A DNA stretch of 64,000 nucleotides from Sva-07 sp963707515. Its GTDB lineage: Bacteria; Actinomycetota; Acidimicrobiia; Acidimicrobiales; Ilumatobacteraceae. The notes below the pieces were generated by a model. The model made no database searches. It was not told the DNA's origin and saw only the letters and a program-made list of their open reading frames with translations. The stretch is from assembly GCA_963707515.1 (NCBI GenBank), contig CAVPQI010000001.1, positions 558,001 to 622,000 on the forward strand, given 5' to 3'. Below, one piece after another: positions 47,096-55,056 of the stretch (the first letter of the stretch is position 1; each line of letters opens with the position of its first letter). Both the position numbers and the translations under genes were made by a program.

Positions 47096-47370
47096 CCGCC
47101 CACTCGATCGTCCCGGGCGACGGAAGCGTCGACTAGCGCGGAATGCCCGGTATGTGCGCTCGATGCAACTGCCTGTCGAATGCCGAAGGTGCGGTGAGAT
47201 CGCTTAATATCGCTCCCGATAACCATGGGCGATCGGACATGACCTGCGCACTGCGGCCCATTTGTGACACGAGATGGTCCCGAGTAGCAGTGATGGTCTG
47301 CGGCGGCGGCGCCTGGACTGGGCGTTATTGCCTGCCGCGGGATTCGGCGTGCTGGGCGGTCCTATGGTTG
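47096..47370. other. Upstream region of the sigma factor gene
   Basis: About 275 bases of lower GC than the surroundings, with no supported gene. A TATGGT box at 47363-47368 is close to the sigma factor start and could be its -10 element. Confidence 0.35.
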
Positions 47371-47862
47371 ATGGGAATGTTCCGACGAGCACCCGAGCGT
47401 GAGGCTTTCGAGTCTTTCGTCGAACGGGTGAAGCCCGGGTTGTTGCAGGCTCTTGTCGCGACCTACGGGCCAGTGGACGGCCGTGAGGCATGCGTCGATG
47501 CGTTGAGTTGGGCGTGGGAGCATTGGGATCGCCTCGCGGACGTAGATCACCCGGTGCGGTATCTGTATCGAGTGGGGCAGTCGGCAACGTGTAAGTTCGT
47601 GCCCAAACCGCTCCCGGTGAGGCTTACCGACATTCTCGAGACCCGGTTCCCTGACGTGGAGCCACAACTCTTGCCTGCCTTGTCGCGGCTGTCGGAGCAA
47701 CAGCGCACTGTGGTTGTGTTGGTGCACGGCTACGGATGGCGTCAGGCCGAGGTCGCGCGACTGCTGGAGATCAACCCCTCGACGGTGCGCGACTACTTGG
47801 ACCGAGCGATCGATCGTTTGCGAAACGAACTGGAGGTCAGCGATGTCAACGAACGTGCGTGA
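47371..47862 (+). CDS. RNA polymerase sigma factor, ECF-like
   Basis: A 163-residue sigma-70 family protein. Region 2 lies near EAFESFVERVKPGLLQALVA and VDALSWAWEHWDRLADVDHP; region 4 is LLPALSRLSEQQRTVVVLVH, then WRQAEVARLLEINPSTVRDY. ATG 47371 or 47377 may be used. The last 20 bases overlap the membrane partner gene, the common arrangement for a sigma factor and its anti-sigma. Confidence 0.82.
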   Translation: MGMFRRAPEREAFESFVERVKPGLLQALVATYGPVDGREACVDALSWAWEHWDRLADVDHPVRYLYRVGQSATCKFVPKPLPVRLTDILETRFPDVEPQLLPALSRLSEQQRTVVVLVHGYGWRQAEVARLLEINPSTVRDYLDRAIDRLRNELEVSDVNERA

Positions 47863-49495
47863 ACAACTCCGGCAGCTCACCGAGGCATTCGACGAGTTCG
47901 TCGACGACGTCACAATTGATGACGTGCTCGGGCACGAAGCGCTCACCGGCAGCGACCTGGATTCAGCGTGGATCGAATCAGAAGTTGACGATTCGGCTGA
48001 ACGGCCGGCGTGGAGGCGCTTCGGTTTGGCGGCCGCGGTCCTGCTTCTTGTTGCCGGGTTGGCGGGGGCCTTGGCCATTGCTGATCGAGGTGGCCCGGAG
48101 TCTTCCCGCAGGGCAGACTCGCCGACCACAACGGAAGCTCCAGCGTCCGCAGAGTCGCTCGTGCAGTTCGTGTGGCCAGCTCCTGCTGGGGGCTATGCGT
48201 CACTGAACGAACTTGTCGGTGCGTTCACCACCGATGTGATGCGCTGGACCGCGTTCGATCTCGTCGGCGACGTGAACGACCAACAGCAACCCCAGGCCTT
48301 CACACTGACCAACACATCGCTGAACGCCGAAATCGCAGCGATTGCCGTGCCGTCACCCGCAGGGTGGGGCTTCGTACAGATCGGTGAAGGCATCAGCGCA
48401 TCGGTCGGCGACAACGGAGACGCAGCGCTCGAATTCCCGACCACTGAAGCGGTCGTCTCCAGCTTGGTGACCGTCCGTCTCGCCGACGGCACCAGCATCG
48501 ACACGACCGTGGACACCGCCACGGCCGAGCTCCCAGACGTCCGACTCGAGCAACTGCTCAGCGTCCTGGTTGTCGGCTACGACGCCGACGGCAATGCGAT
48601 CACCACGGTAGGGGGCCAATTCAACACCGATGCTGCACCGCCGTCGACAACGACAGCTGATGACACCACGGCGGCCAACTCGGTCCCTGCCGACCCTTCC
48701 CAGGATGAGCCGTACGGGCCGCTCGACTACGCGACGACCGACAGCGCTCTGCCGCTGTGGCCCTACGCCAACGCCAGCGATCCAGCGGCGACAACAACCG
48801 GCTATGGCATGCAGTTGTGCGACAGCGGCTACGGCACCAAGATCCTCCGAGTCGACCCTGCGACCGGTCCGACTCATGCGTACTCGGGCACGTTGTGCGT
48901 GTTCATCAACCTCACGCAGGCGCGACCGGACGCAGTCACGACATGCGCGACAACGACCGGCCGGTTCAACTATGCGCGATGCCAACGGCGCACGGACCAA
49001 ACCGGCGCCGCCGGTGCCGGAACCAGCGTCAGTGCACTCGCGAGCGAAGAGCAACAGACCGCCATGGCAGCGTTTCCGACGGCGACATCATGGGATCTAC
49101 CCGAGGAATTCGACGTCATTGTCACTGCAGCCGCAAACGCACCGAACACGGTCGACCTCAGTGACAATGAAATCGCTGTCACCATCACCTCGGCCGAATC
49201 CGACGACAGCGTCGACATGCCCGGCGTCTGCTTCCGTGTAGATCTGCCCGGGGCAGCCGTCGACGGCTGTGTCGGGCGGGGCCTGCTGGCGACCGGTCTC
49301 GCCTACGGGGCATTCCAAGACGGCGACGGACCGATCGAGATCATCGGCATCGTGCCCGACGAGATCACCGAAGTCGAGATCAACGGAACAACGCTGACTC
49401 CGACCAACAACGTCTGGCACTACACAACCACGCAAAGCGCCCCGCTCAAGATCACCGTTCGGTCAGTCGACGGGCGTGTCGCGACGACCGACTGA
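47843..49495 (+). CDS. Membrane protein with large extracytoplasmic domain, probable anti-sigma partner
   Basis: A 550-residue protein whose ATG 47843 lies inside the sigma gene and has a GGAGG ribosome site six bases upstream. A cytoplasmic segment of about 50 acidic residues (REQLRQLTEAFDEFVDDVTI) precedes one helix (FGLAAAVLLLVAGLAGALAI). The remaining 470 residues are outside: Thr-rich linkers, beta-rich regions and several Cys pairs (MQLCDSGYG; GTLCVFINL; TTCATTTGRFNYARC; PGVCFRVDLPGAAVDGCVG). No zinc-binding anti-sigma motif is visible. The anti-sigma role is from context. Confidence 0.65.
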   Translation: MSTNVREQLRQLTEAFDEFVDDVTIDDVLGHEALTGSDLDSAWIESEVDDSAERPAWRRFGLAAAVLLLVAGLAGALAIADRGGPESSRRADSPTTTEAPASAESLVQFVWPAPAGGYASLNELVGAFTTDVMRWTAFDLVGDVNDQQQPQAFTLTNTSLNAEIAAIAVPSPAGWGFVQIGEGISASVGDNGDAALEFPTTEAVVSSLVTVRLADGTSIDTTVDTATAELPDVRLEQLLSVLVVGYDADGNAITTVGGQFNTDAAPPSTTTADDTTAANSVPADPSQDEPYGPLDYATTDSALPLWPYANASDPAATTTGYGMQLCDSGYGTKILRVDPATGPTHAYSGTLCVFINLTQARPDAVTTCATTTGRFNYARCQRRTDQTGAAGAGTSVSALASEEQQTAMAAFPTATSWDLPEEFDVIVTAAANAPNTVDLSDNEIAVTITSAESDDSVDMPGVCFRVDLPGAAVDGCVGRGLLATGLAYGAFQDGDGPIEIIGIVPDEITEVEINGTTLTPTNNVWHYTTTQSAPLKITVRSVDGRVATTD

Positions 49496-49573
49496 CCCCA
49501 GCGCAGTGCCACGTAGTCGCGCTCGACGCGGGTCGGCGAACGAGTCGGCCTACGGCACGAGTGACGTTGTCGT

Positions 49574-50599
49574 TCACGACGTTCTGGCTGCATCCACCTC
49601 GAACGGCCGGGGTGTCCACACGATGGCGGCGCCGTGTGGACGGTGTCGTTGTGCGTCGATGCCCACGAGAACGAGCGTGGGGACCGCACCGGCGCAGACG
49701 ACGAACGTGAGCGGCACGATCAACGGTGTGATCGGCGCAAGGCAGGCGATGAGACCGACTGCGGTGACGGCTGCCGACAGTGTTCCTGCCGAGGCGAGAT
49801 CGGAGAACACGAGGTCGACCTGAGCTCCGTCTTGGATGGTTCGAGTGAACCGTCTGGAGATCGATCGCCGCCCGAGGCTGCCGGCTGCTCCGACGAGTGC
49901 GGCGACGATGACCGCGGCAATGGTTGCTGGGAGTTGTCCGTCGGCGTTGCGTGTGATGTTCCCACTCCCGGCGCCGATGTGGCCGAGTGATGCAAGCACG
50001 GCGAACGGCGCAACGGCGGCGAGGGCGGCGGCCATCGTGAACGCGATCGGCGCGACCCGAACCAGCCGAGGTGGTCTCGGAGCGGCAGCAGCCCAGCGGT
50101 CTGGTGGCACCCAGGTGAGCGTTCCGGGGTCGTAGCCGTGTCGACGAAAAGTCCGTCGACGGTGCATCGGGGTCGCGAATGCCGCAAGGACCGTCACCGC
50201 AACGACGTACACGACCACGAACCCCGTGTCGGGAGGTGCCTCGCCCACCTGGAAGAACACGAGCATCACCGCCGCAAAGGTCAACGACGTGAACGCAGCG
50301 CGACGGATTCCGTACCACCGGCTGCAAACGTCGTCGAGCATCCAGCGATGCCAGCGTGCGTCGAGGCGACTGTCCAGCAGTCGGTACTTCAGGTACGGAC
50401 CCAGGGGAGGGTGGCTTCGCAGGCGTTCGGCCCAGCCGGCAATGACCACGTCAGCAAGCGCCCGCATCCCGTATGGATGGGCATCGCCGGCAAGCTCGGC
50501 CTCTTCGAACGTGGCGAGGATCTCGGCGCTGCGTGCCGCTCGGAACCGACGCGGAAACGCATGCAGCACCATCCGCAGCCGCCGAGGTGCGGTCTTCAT
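49574..50599 (-). CDS. Multi-pass membrane protein paired with PadR regulator
   Basis: A 341-residue protein. The first 90 residues are cytoplasmic and resemble the helical domain found in permease-associated proteins encoded beside PadR genes (LRMVLHAFPRRFRAARSAEI). About six helices follow (for example AAFTSLTFAAVMLVFFQVG; VAPIAFTMAAALAAVAPFAV). ATG 50599 overlaps the PadR stop by four bases. Its function is not known. Confidence 0.65.
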   Translation of the reverse strand: MKTAPRRLRMVLHAFPRRFRAARSAEILATFEEAELAGDAHPYGMRALADVVIAGWAERLRSHPPLGPYLKYRLLDSRLDARWHRWMLDDVCSRWYGIRRAAFTSLTFAAVMLVFFQVGEAPPDTGFVVVYVVAVTVLAAFATPMHRRRTFRRHGYDPGTLTWVPPDRWAAAAPRPPRLVRVAPIAFTMAAALAAVAPFAVLASLGHIGAGSGNITRNADGQLPATIAAVIVAALVGAAGSLGRRSISRRFTRTIQDGAQVDLVFSDLASAGTLSAAVTAVGLIACLAPITPLIVPLTFVVCAGAVPTLVLVGIDAQRHRPHGAAIVWTPRPFEVDAARTS

Positions 50600-50931
50600 G
50601 ACGCGCCGGCCAATCGATGGCGCGCTGCTGCCAACAGCTGTGCTCGTCGGTCGAGTTCGCCGACCAGCACGCTCCGGCCAGACCCGGTGAGGTGGTAGTA
50701 ACGACGCAGGCGACCGTCGACCACCTCCTCATCGACCACGGCGACCATTCCGGCGTCCTGCAGCCGCTCGAGTGCTCCGTACAGCGTTCCCGTGCCGAGC
50801 TCGATCGCCCCGTCGGACAACGACCGCACCTCGGCGAGAATCGCATAACCGTGAAGATCGCCGTCCGCCAACACCGCCATGACCGACGTCGCAACATCGC
50901 CAAGCGGTTTCGAGCGAGGCGACTGCGGCAC
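50596..50931 (-). CDS. PadR-family transcriptional regulator
   Basis: A 111-residue PadR protein with its winged helix (DLHGYAILAEVRSLSDGAIE, then LGTGTLYGALERLQDAGMVA) and the YYHLTGSGRSVLVGEL region. GTG 50931 is chosen over the longer frame because a TGGACA / 17-base / TATGTT promoter ends six bases before it, giving a leaderless mRNA. It is co-translated with the membrane protein gene and probably represses its own promoter. Confidence 0.88.
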   Translation of the reverse strand: MPQSPRSKPLGDVATSVMAVLADGDLHGYAILAEVRSLSDGAIELGTGTLYGALERLQDAGMVAVVDEEVVDGRLRRYYHLTGSGRSVLVGELDRRAQLLAAARHRLAGAS

Positions 50932-50937
50932 GACAAG

Positions 50938-50966
50938 AACATATGTCGGACCACGACATATGTCCA
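50938..50966 (-). promoter_or_regulatory. PadR promoter with 25-bp palindromic operator
   Basis: On the minus strand: -35 TGGACA, a 17-base spacer and -10 TATGTT (50943-50938). A palindrome with ten-base arms, ACATATGTCG and CGACATATGT around five bases, spans 50939-50963 and so covers the spacer and -10 box. ATGT/ACAT arms are the known PadR recognition type. Confidence 0.8.
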
Positions 50967-50999
50967 TCGCTCGAATCCGGCGAGATCTCCTGCGTCGGC

Positions 51000-51279
51000 A
51001 ACTCACGCCGACCCCGATGAGACGCGGACTTCGCCGCACGGAATCATCACTGCGCTTCGTCGACGCCGTCGAACGGGCCGTCGGCCAAACCGGTCGATCA
51101 CCGCACTCGGGCAGCCTGCGATTCTCCTACGAACTCGAGATTCCTGATCTTCGCGTCCGACCGCTGGCTCGATTCCCGTATCTGGTCTTCTACGTCGTCG
51201 GCGACGATCTCGTCGATGCTGGCGCTTCTTCCCACCCGCCGAGACATCCCCACGGCGATGGGCGGTCAGATCGGCACGT
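51000..51279 (+). pseudogene. ParE/RelE-type toxin remnant
   Basis: The frame reads SLRFVDAVERAVGQTGRSPH, then RFSYELEIPDLRVRPLARFP and YLVFYVVGDDLVD, which is ParE-like. A one-base shift near 51,215 is needed to continue as LALLPTRRDIPTAMGGQIGT with a stop at about 51,279. The N-terminal helices are not recognisable and no antitoxin gene is adjacent. It looks inactive. Confidence 0.55.
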
Positions 51280-51363
51280 GACTCGTGGTCGCACTGGCGA
51301 ATGAGACTGATCCAGGTCCACCAGCGGGCCGCCGGTGCTGACCGCGGCGGGCCGCCGGCCAGA

Positions 51364-52029
51364 TCAGCGCGGCGAACGGCGTGGCAGCGGCGCCTCGGCG
51401 GCGATCCGCTTCTTCGACGCGGCGAACGAGCAGATCGGGCACGTCGTCAGGTCGTGGCGCTGGGCCGGGCAGTACTCGCGACCGAAGTAGATGATCTGCA
51501 GGTGGCGGCGGTTCCACGTGTCGACCGGGAACACCGCCTTGAGGTCGCGCTCGGTCTGCTCCACGTTGGTGCCCTTCGACAAGCCCCACCGGGCGGCCAA
51601 GCGGTGGATGTGGGTGTCGACCGGGAACGCCGGCACGCCGAACGCCTGCGCCATCACGACGCTCGCCGTCTTGTGGCCGACGCCGGCCAGCGATTCGAGG
51701 AACGTCCAGTCGGGGATCACCTCGCCACCCGCGTCGACGATCTGGTTCGCCGCCAGCCAGAGGTTCTTCGCCTTCGTCGGCGCCAACCCGACCTCGCGGA
51801 TGATCGCCAGGATCTGGTCGGGGTCGAGGGCCGCCATCTGCTCGGGCGTGCCGGCCACCTCGAACAGTGCCGGCGTCACCTGGTTGACCTTCTTGTCCGT
51901 CGTCTGGGCGGACAGCGCCACGGCGACGAGCAACGTGTAGGGATCGTGATGGTCGAGCGGGATCGGCGGCTCCGGATAGAGCTCGTCGAGGACCTCACCG
52001 ATCCGATCTGCCTTCTCCTGGCGGCGCAC
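51364..52029 (-). CDS. nth: Endonuclease III (DNA glycosylase/AP lyase)
   Basis: A 221-residue base-excision repair enzyme. The helix-hairpin-helix with catalytic Lys is LESLAGVGHKTASVVMAQAF and the catalytic Asp is in FPVDTHIHRLAARWG. The C-terminal cluster region reads EYCPAQRHDLTTCPICSF: three Cys are present, spaced x9 and x2, but the fourth ligand of the usual C-x6-C-x2-C-x5-C set is missing. GTG 52029 has TAGCGT exactly six bases upstream. Confidence 0.92.
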   Translation of the reverse strand: MRRQEKADRIGEVLDELYPEPPIPLDHHDPYTLLVAVALSAQTTDKKVNQVTPALFEVAGTPEQMAALDPDQILAIIREVGLAPTKAKNLWLAANQIVDAGGEVIPDWTFLESLAGVGHKTASVVMAQAFGVPAFPVDTHIHRLAARWGLSKGTNVEQTERDLKAVFPVDTWNRRHLQIIYFGREYCPAQRHDLTTCPICSFAASKKRIAAEAPLPRRSPR

Positions 52030-52035
52030 GCCGTG

Positions 52036-52041
52036 ACGCTA
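52036..52041 (-). promoter_or_regulatory. -10 box of nth, leaderless
   Basis: TAGCGT on the minus strand, six bases before GTG 52029, with no ribosome site between. Confidence 0.5.
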
Positions 52042-52080
52042 TCGGCGGGCGTTCACCGCGGCGCCGTAGCCTCCGGGTCG

Positions 52081-52803
52081 ATGACAGGACGGATCGCCCG
52101 AGGTGGATGGTTCGTCGGCGGCTGGATCGCCGTCGGACTCGGCAGCGTCGGCATCGTCGTGCCGGGGTTGCCGACGACGGTGTTCTTCATCATCGCCGCC
52201 GCCTGCTTCTCCCACTCCAGCCCACGCTTCGAGCGCTGGGTGCTCGAACGCCCCGGCGTCGGCCCGGTGGTGCGCGACTACCGCGCCGGCCTCGGGATGC
52301 CCGCGACGGCCAAGACGGCCGCGATCTCGATGATCGCCCTGGTGTGCTCCCTCAGCGCATTCCTGGCGTTCGAGTCATGGTGGTGGCGCGGGGTCGTCCT
52401 CGGCACCGGCGCATTCGGCATGGCGTGGATCGCCTGGCGGATCCCCACCCGTGCAACCGTCCGTCCGCCGCTGGCGCCAGCCGGCCGGTGGTTCCGGGTC
52501 GCCGCGCTGGTCGAGGCGGTGACGTGGCTCGGACTGCTCGTCGGAATGGCCGTGAAGTACGTCGGAGACGGCAGCGAGCGCGGCGTGCAGATCTTCGGAC
52601 CGATCCACGGCGTCGTCGTGCTCGGTTACCTCCTCGCCCTGGCCTGGGCGGCGCGGGACCTGCGGTGGGGCGGGCGCACCGTGATGCTCGGCCTGCTGGC
52701 CTCGGTGCCCCCAGGTGGCACGTTGTTCTTCGAGGCGTGGGCGGAACGAACCCTGCGTCTGGCAGCGCCTGCCGATCGGCGGGGTGCAACACTCGCGTCA
52801 TGA
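52081..52803 (+). CDS. DUF454-DUF3817 fusion membrane protein
   Basis: A 240-residue protein joining two membrane families. Residues 1-125 are DUF454 (YbaN-like): VGLGSVGIVVPGLPTTVFFI, then AAACFSHSSPRFERWVLERP and HPVVRDYRAG-like GPVVRDYRAGLGMP. Residues 140-230 are DUF3817: FRVAALVEAVTWLGLLVGMA, then FGPIHGVVVLGYLLALAWAA and LASVPPGGTLFFEAW. Neither family has a settled function. Its TGA overlaps the ATG of the molybdopterin oxidoreductase gene (ATGA). Confidence 0.85.
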   Translation: MTGRIARGGWFVGGWIAVGLGSVGIVVPGLPTTVFFIIAAACFSHSSPRFERWVLERPGVGPVVRDYRAGLGMPATAKTAAISMIALVCSLSAFLAFESWWWRGVVLGTGAFGMAWIAWRIPTRATVRPPLAPAGRWFRVAALVEAVTWLGLLVGMAVKYVGDGSERGVQIFGPIHGVVVLGYLLALAWAARDLRWGGRTVMLGLLASVPPGGTLFFEAWAERTLRLAAPADRRGATLAS

Positions 52804-54920
52804 CCGATGCGACCGGGACCCGCGACGTCGACACGTTCTGCCGGGTCTGCGAACCGGCTTGTGGCCTGGTCGCCACCGTCGACATCACCACGCCGACGCC
52901 GACGATCGTGCATGTCCGCGCCGACGACGAGCACCCGGTGAGCAAGGGCTTCGCCTGCGCCAAGGGCATCGCCGCGCTCGACATCCATCACGACCCGGAC
53001 CGCCTCGACCACCCCCAGCGCCGGGTCGGCGACCGCTGGGAACAGGTCGGCTGGGACGACGCCATCACCGGCGTCGCCGCAGCGCTGCGCGAAGTCGTCG
53101 ATCGTCACGGACCGCAGGCGGTCTCGACCTACATCGGCAACCCGAGCGCGTTCAACACCCTGGCCGGTCCGGCAAGCAGCGCCTTCCTCGCCCAGCTCGG
53201 CGTCTCCCGATACTTCTCGTCCGGCACCCAGGACTGCGCCAACAAGTTCGCCGGCAGCGAGGCCGTGTTCGGCTCGTCGACGGTCCACCCGATCCCCGAC
53301 ATCGCCAACACCGACGCGCTGCTCGTGCTCGGCGCCAACCCGCGGGTCTCCAAGGGCAGCTTCATCAGCATCTCCAACATGTACCGCGAGCTGATGCAGG
53401 CGGCAGCCCGGGGGGCGACGATCTGGTTCGTCAACCCGCGGCGCACCGAATCGGCCGGCGAGCGCACGGGTGAGACGCTGCAGATCATCCCCGGCACCGA
53501 CGTGTTCCTGCTCGCCGCGCTGATCCACGAGATCGACGCCACGGTCGGCTTCGATCCGTGCGTCGACGCCCACGGCAAGCACGTCGACGAGCTGCGCCGG
53601 TTCGTCGCCGGCTACTCCCCCGATCTCGTCGCGCCGATCGTCGGCATCGACGCCGACACGATCCGCGAGGTCGCCCGCGCCTTCGCCACCGCGCCGCGGG
53701 CGTCGGTGCACATGTCGACCGGCATCAACATGGGCCGCCACGGCACGCTCAGCTACTGGCTCGTCCACATGCTCAGCTTCGTCACCGGCAACCTCGACCG
53801 CGAGGGCGGCAACATCTTGAGCGTCGGGTTCTACGCCAGCGCCAAGGCCGGCCGGCGGGACTACGAGAGCGGTTTCGTGGAGGGCGAGTTCGGGCCGATG
53901 CGCCGCGGATCGCTCCCCGGCAACCTGCTCGCCGAACACATCCTCGACGCCGAACAGCCGGTGCGGGCACTGATCGTGTTGGCCGGCAACCCGTTGCTGA
54001 CGATCGGTGGCGAGGAGCGGTTGCGCGAGGCGTTCGAGTCGTTGGAGCTGCTGGTGTGCATCGACCTCTACCGCAACGCCACCGGTGAGCTCGCCCACTG
54101 GTTGCTGCCGGCCACCGACATGTTCGAGCGACCGGACATCAACATCACCGGTCTCGGGCTGCAGTACGAGCCGTGGATCCAGTGGACCGATGCGGTGGTC
54201 GCGCCGCGCGGCGAGCGCCGCGAGGAGTGGCGGATCTTCGCCGACCTCGCCCGGGCGATGGGGATGCGCAGCCCCCTCGACGAGGACGACCCCGAAGCCA
54301 CCGTGTGGGCGCGGACCGACCACATGCTGCAGGGTCGCGGCCTCTCGCTCGACGACGTCCGCTCGGCGCCGAAGGGCACGGTCGTGTTCGAGGACGGGCT
54401 GACCCCGGGCGGGTTCTACGAGCGCCACCTGCAACACGACGACGGGCGCGTCGACTGCTGCCCGCCGGGCTTCGCCGCAGCGATCGCCGACCTCGCTGCC
54501 GAAGCCGACGCGCTGTCCGGCGACGGGTCGACACTTCGCCTGATCAGCCGCCGCGACACGCGGATGCACAACTCGTGGTTCAGCAACGTCGACAGCCTCA
54601 AGCGCGGTGCCCGCTCCGACAACCCGCTCGAGGTGCACCCCGACGACGCCGCCCACCTCGGCGTCGGCGACGGCGACCTGGTGACGGTGCGCAGCGACTG
54701 GGGCGAGATCGAAGCGACGGTGCGCCTCGACGACTCGGTCCGCGCCGGGGTGGTCGCCATCGAGCACGGCTGGGGTCGCCAGCCCGGCATGCGCCTCGCC
54801 AACGACAAGCCCGGCGTCAACGTCAACCGGCTGCTGCCGTCTGGCCCCGGTTCCTACGACCCGCTGTCGAACCAAGCCTGGATGAGCGGCATCCCCGTCA
54901 CCGTCGCCCCCGTCGGGTAA
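52800..54920 (+). CDS. Molybdopterin-dependent oxidoreductase
   Basis: A 706-residue enzyme of the DMSO reductase/formate dehydrogenase superfamily. The N-terminal 4Fe-4S motif is CRVCEPACGL followed by CAKG. The molybdopterin domains include LLVLGANPRVSKGSFISISN and ALIVLAGNPLLTIGGEERL, and the C-terminal cap has VHPDDAAHLGVGDGDLVTVR. A Cys in SSGTQDCANKFAG is a possible Mo ligand. No twin-arginine signal is present, so it is cytoplasmic. The substrate is unknown. Confidence 0.9.
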   Translation: MTDATGTRDVDTFCRVCEPACGLVATVDITTPTPTIVHVRADDEHPVSKGFACAKGIAALDIHHDPDRLDHPQRRVGDRWEQVGWDDAITGVAAALREVVDRHGPQAVSTYIGNPSAFNTLAGPASSAFLAQLGVSRYFSSGTQDCANKFAGSEAVFGSSTVHPIPDIANTDALLVLGANPRVSKGSFISISNMYRELMQAAARGATIWFVNPRRTESAGERTGETLQIIPGTDVFLLAALIHEIDATVGFDPCVDAHGKHVDELRRFVAGYSPDLVAPIVGIDADTIREVARAFATAPRASVHMSTGINMGRHGTLSYWLVHMLSFVTGNLDREGGNILSVGFYASAKAGRRDYESGFVEGEFGPMRRGSLPGNLLAEHILDAEQPVRALIVLAGNPLLTIGGEERLREAFESLELLVCIDLYRNATGELAHWLLPATDMFERPDINITGLGLQYEPWIQWTDAVVAPRGERREEWRIFADLARAMGMRSPLDEDDPEATVWARTDHMLQGRGLSLDDVRSAPKGTVVFEDGLTPGGFYERHLQHDDGRVDCCPPGFAAAIADLAAEADALSGDGSTLRLISRRDTRMHNSWFSNVDSLKRGARSDNPLEVHPDDAAHLGVGDGDLVTVRSDWGEIEATVRLDDSVRAGVVAIEHGWGRQPGMRLANDKPGVNVNRLLPSGPGSYDPLSNQAWMSGIPVTVAPVG

Positions 54921-55013
54921 CGAACGTTTGGGGACGGGCCCCAAGCGTTCGCTAGTCGTTCGGGCGGAGTAACGAACGTTTGGGGCCCGTCCCCAGGCGT
55001 TCGTTACTCGGGT
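54919..55013. repeat. Pair of REP-like palindromes in opposite orientation
   Basis: Two 39-bp palindromes at about 54,919-54,955 and 54,972-55,010. Each has arms GTAACGAACG...GGGG and CCCC...CGTTCGTTAC with minor mismatches. The first has the loop ACGGG and the second CCCGT, so the second unit is the first one inverted. This head-to-head layout resembles bacterial REP/BIME elements. It lies between two genes on the same strand and has no T-tract. Confidence 0.8.
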
Positions 55014-55056
55014 TGCGCTTCGCGGCGGGTGGGACGACGTCGTACGGTGAACGGCC

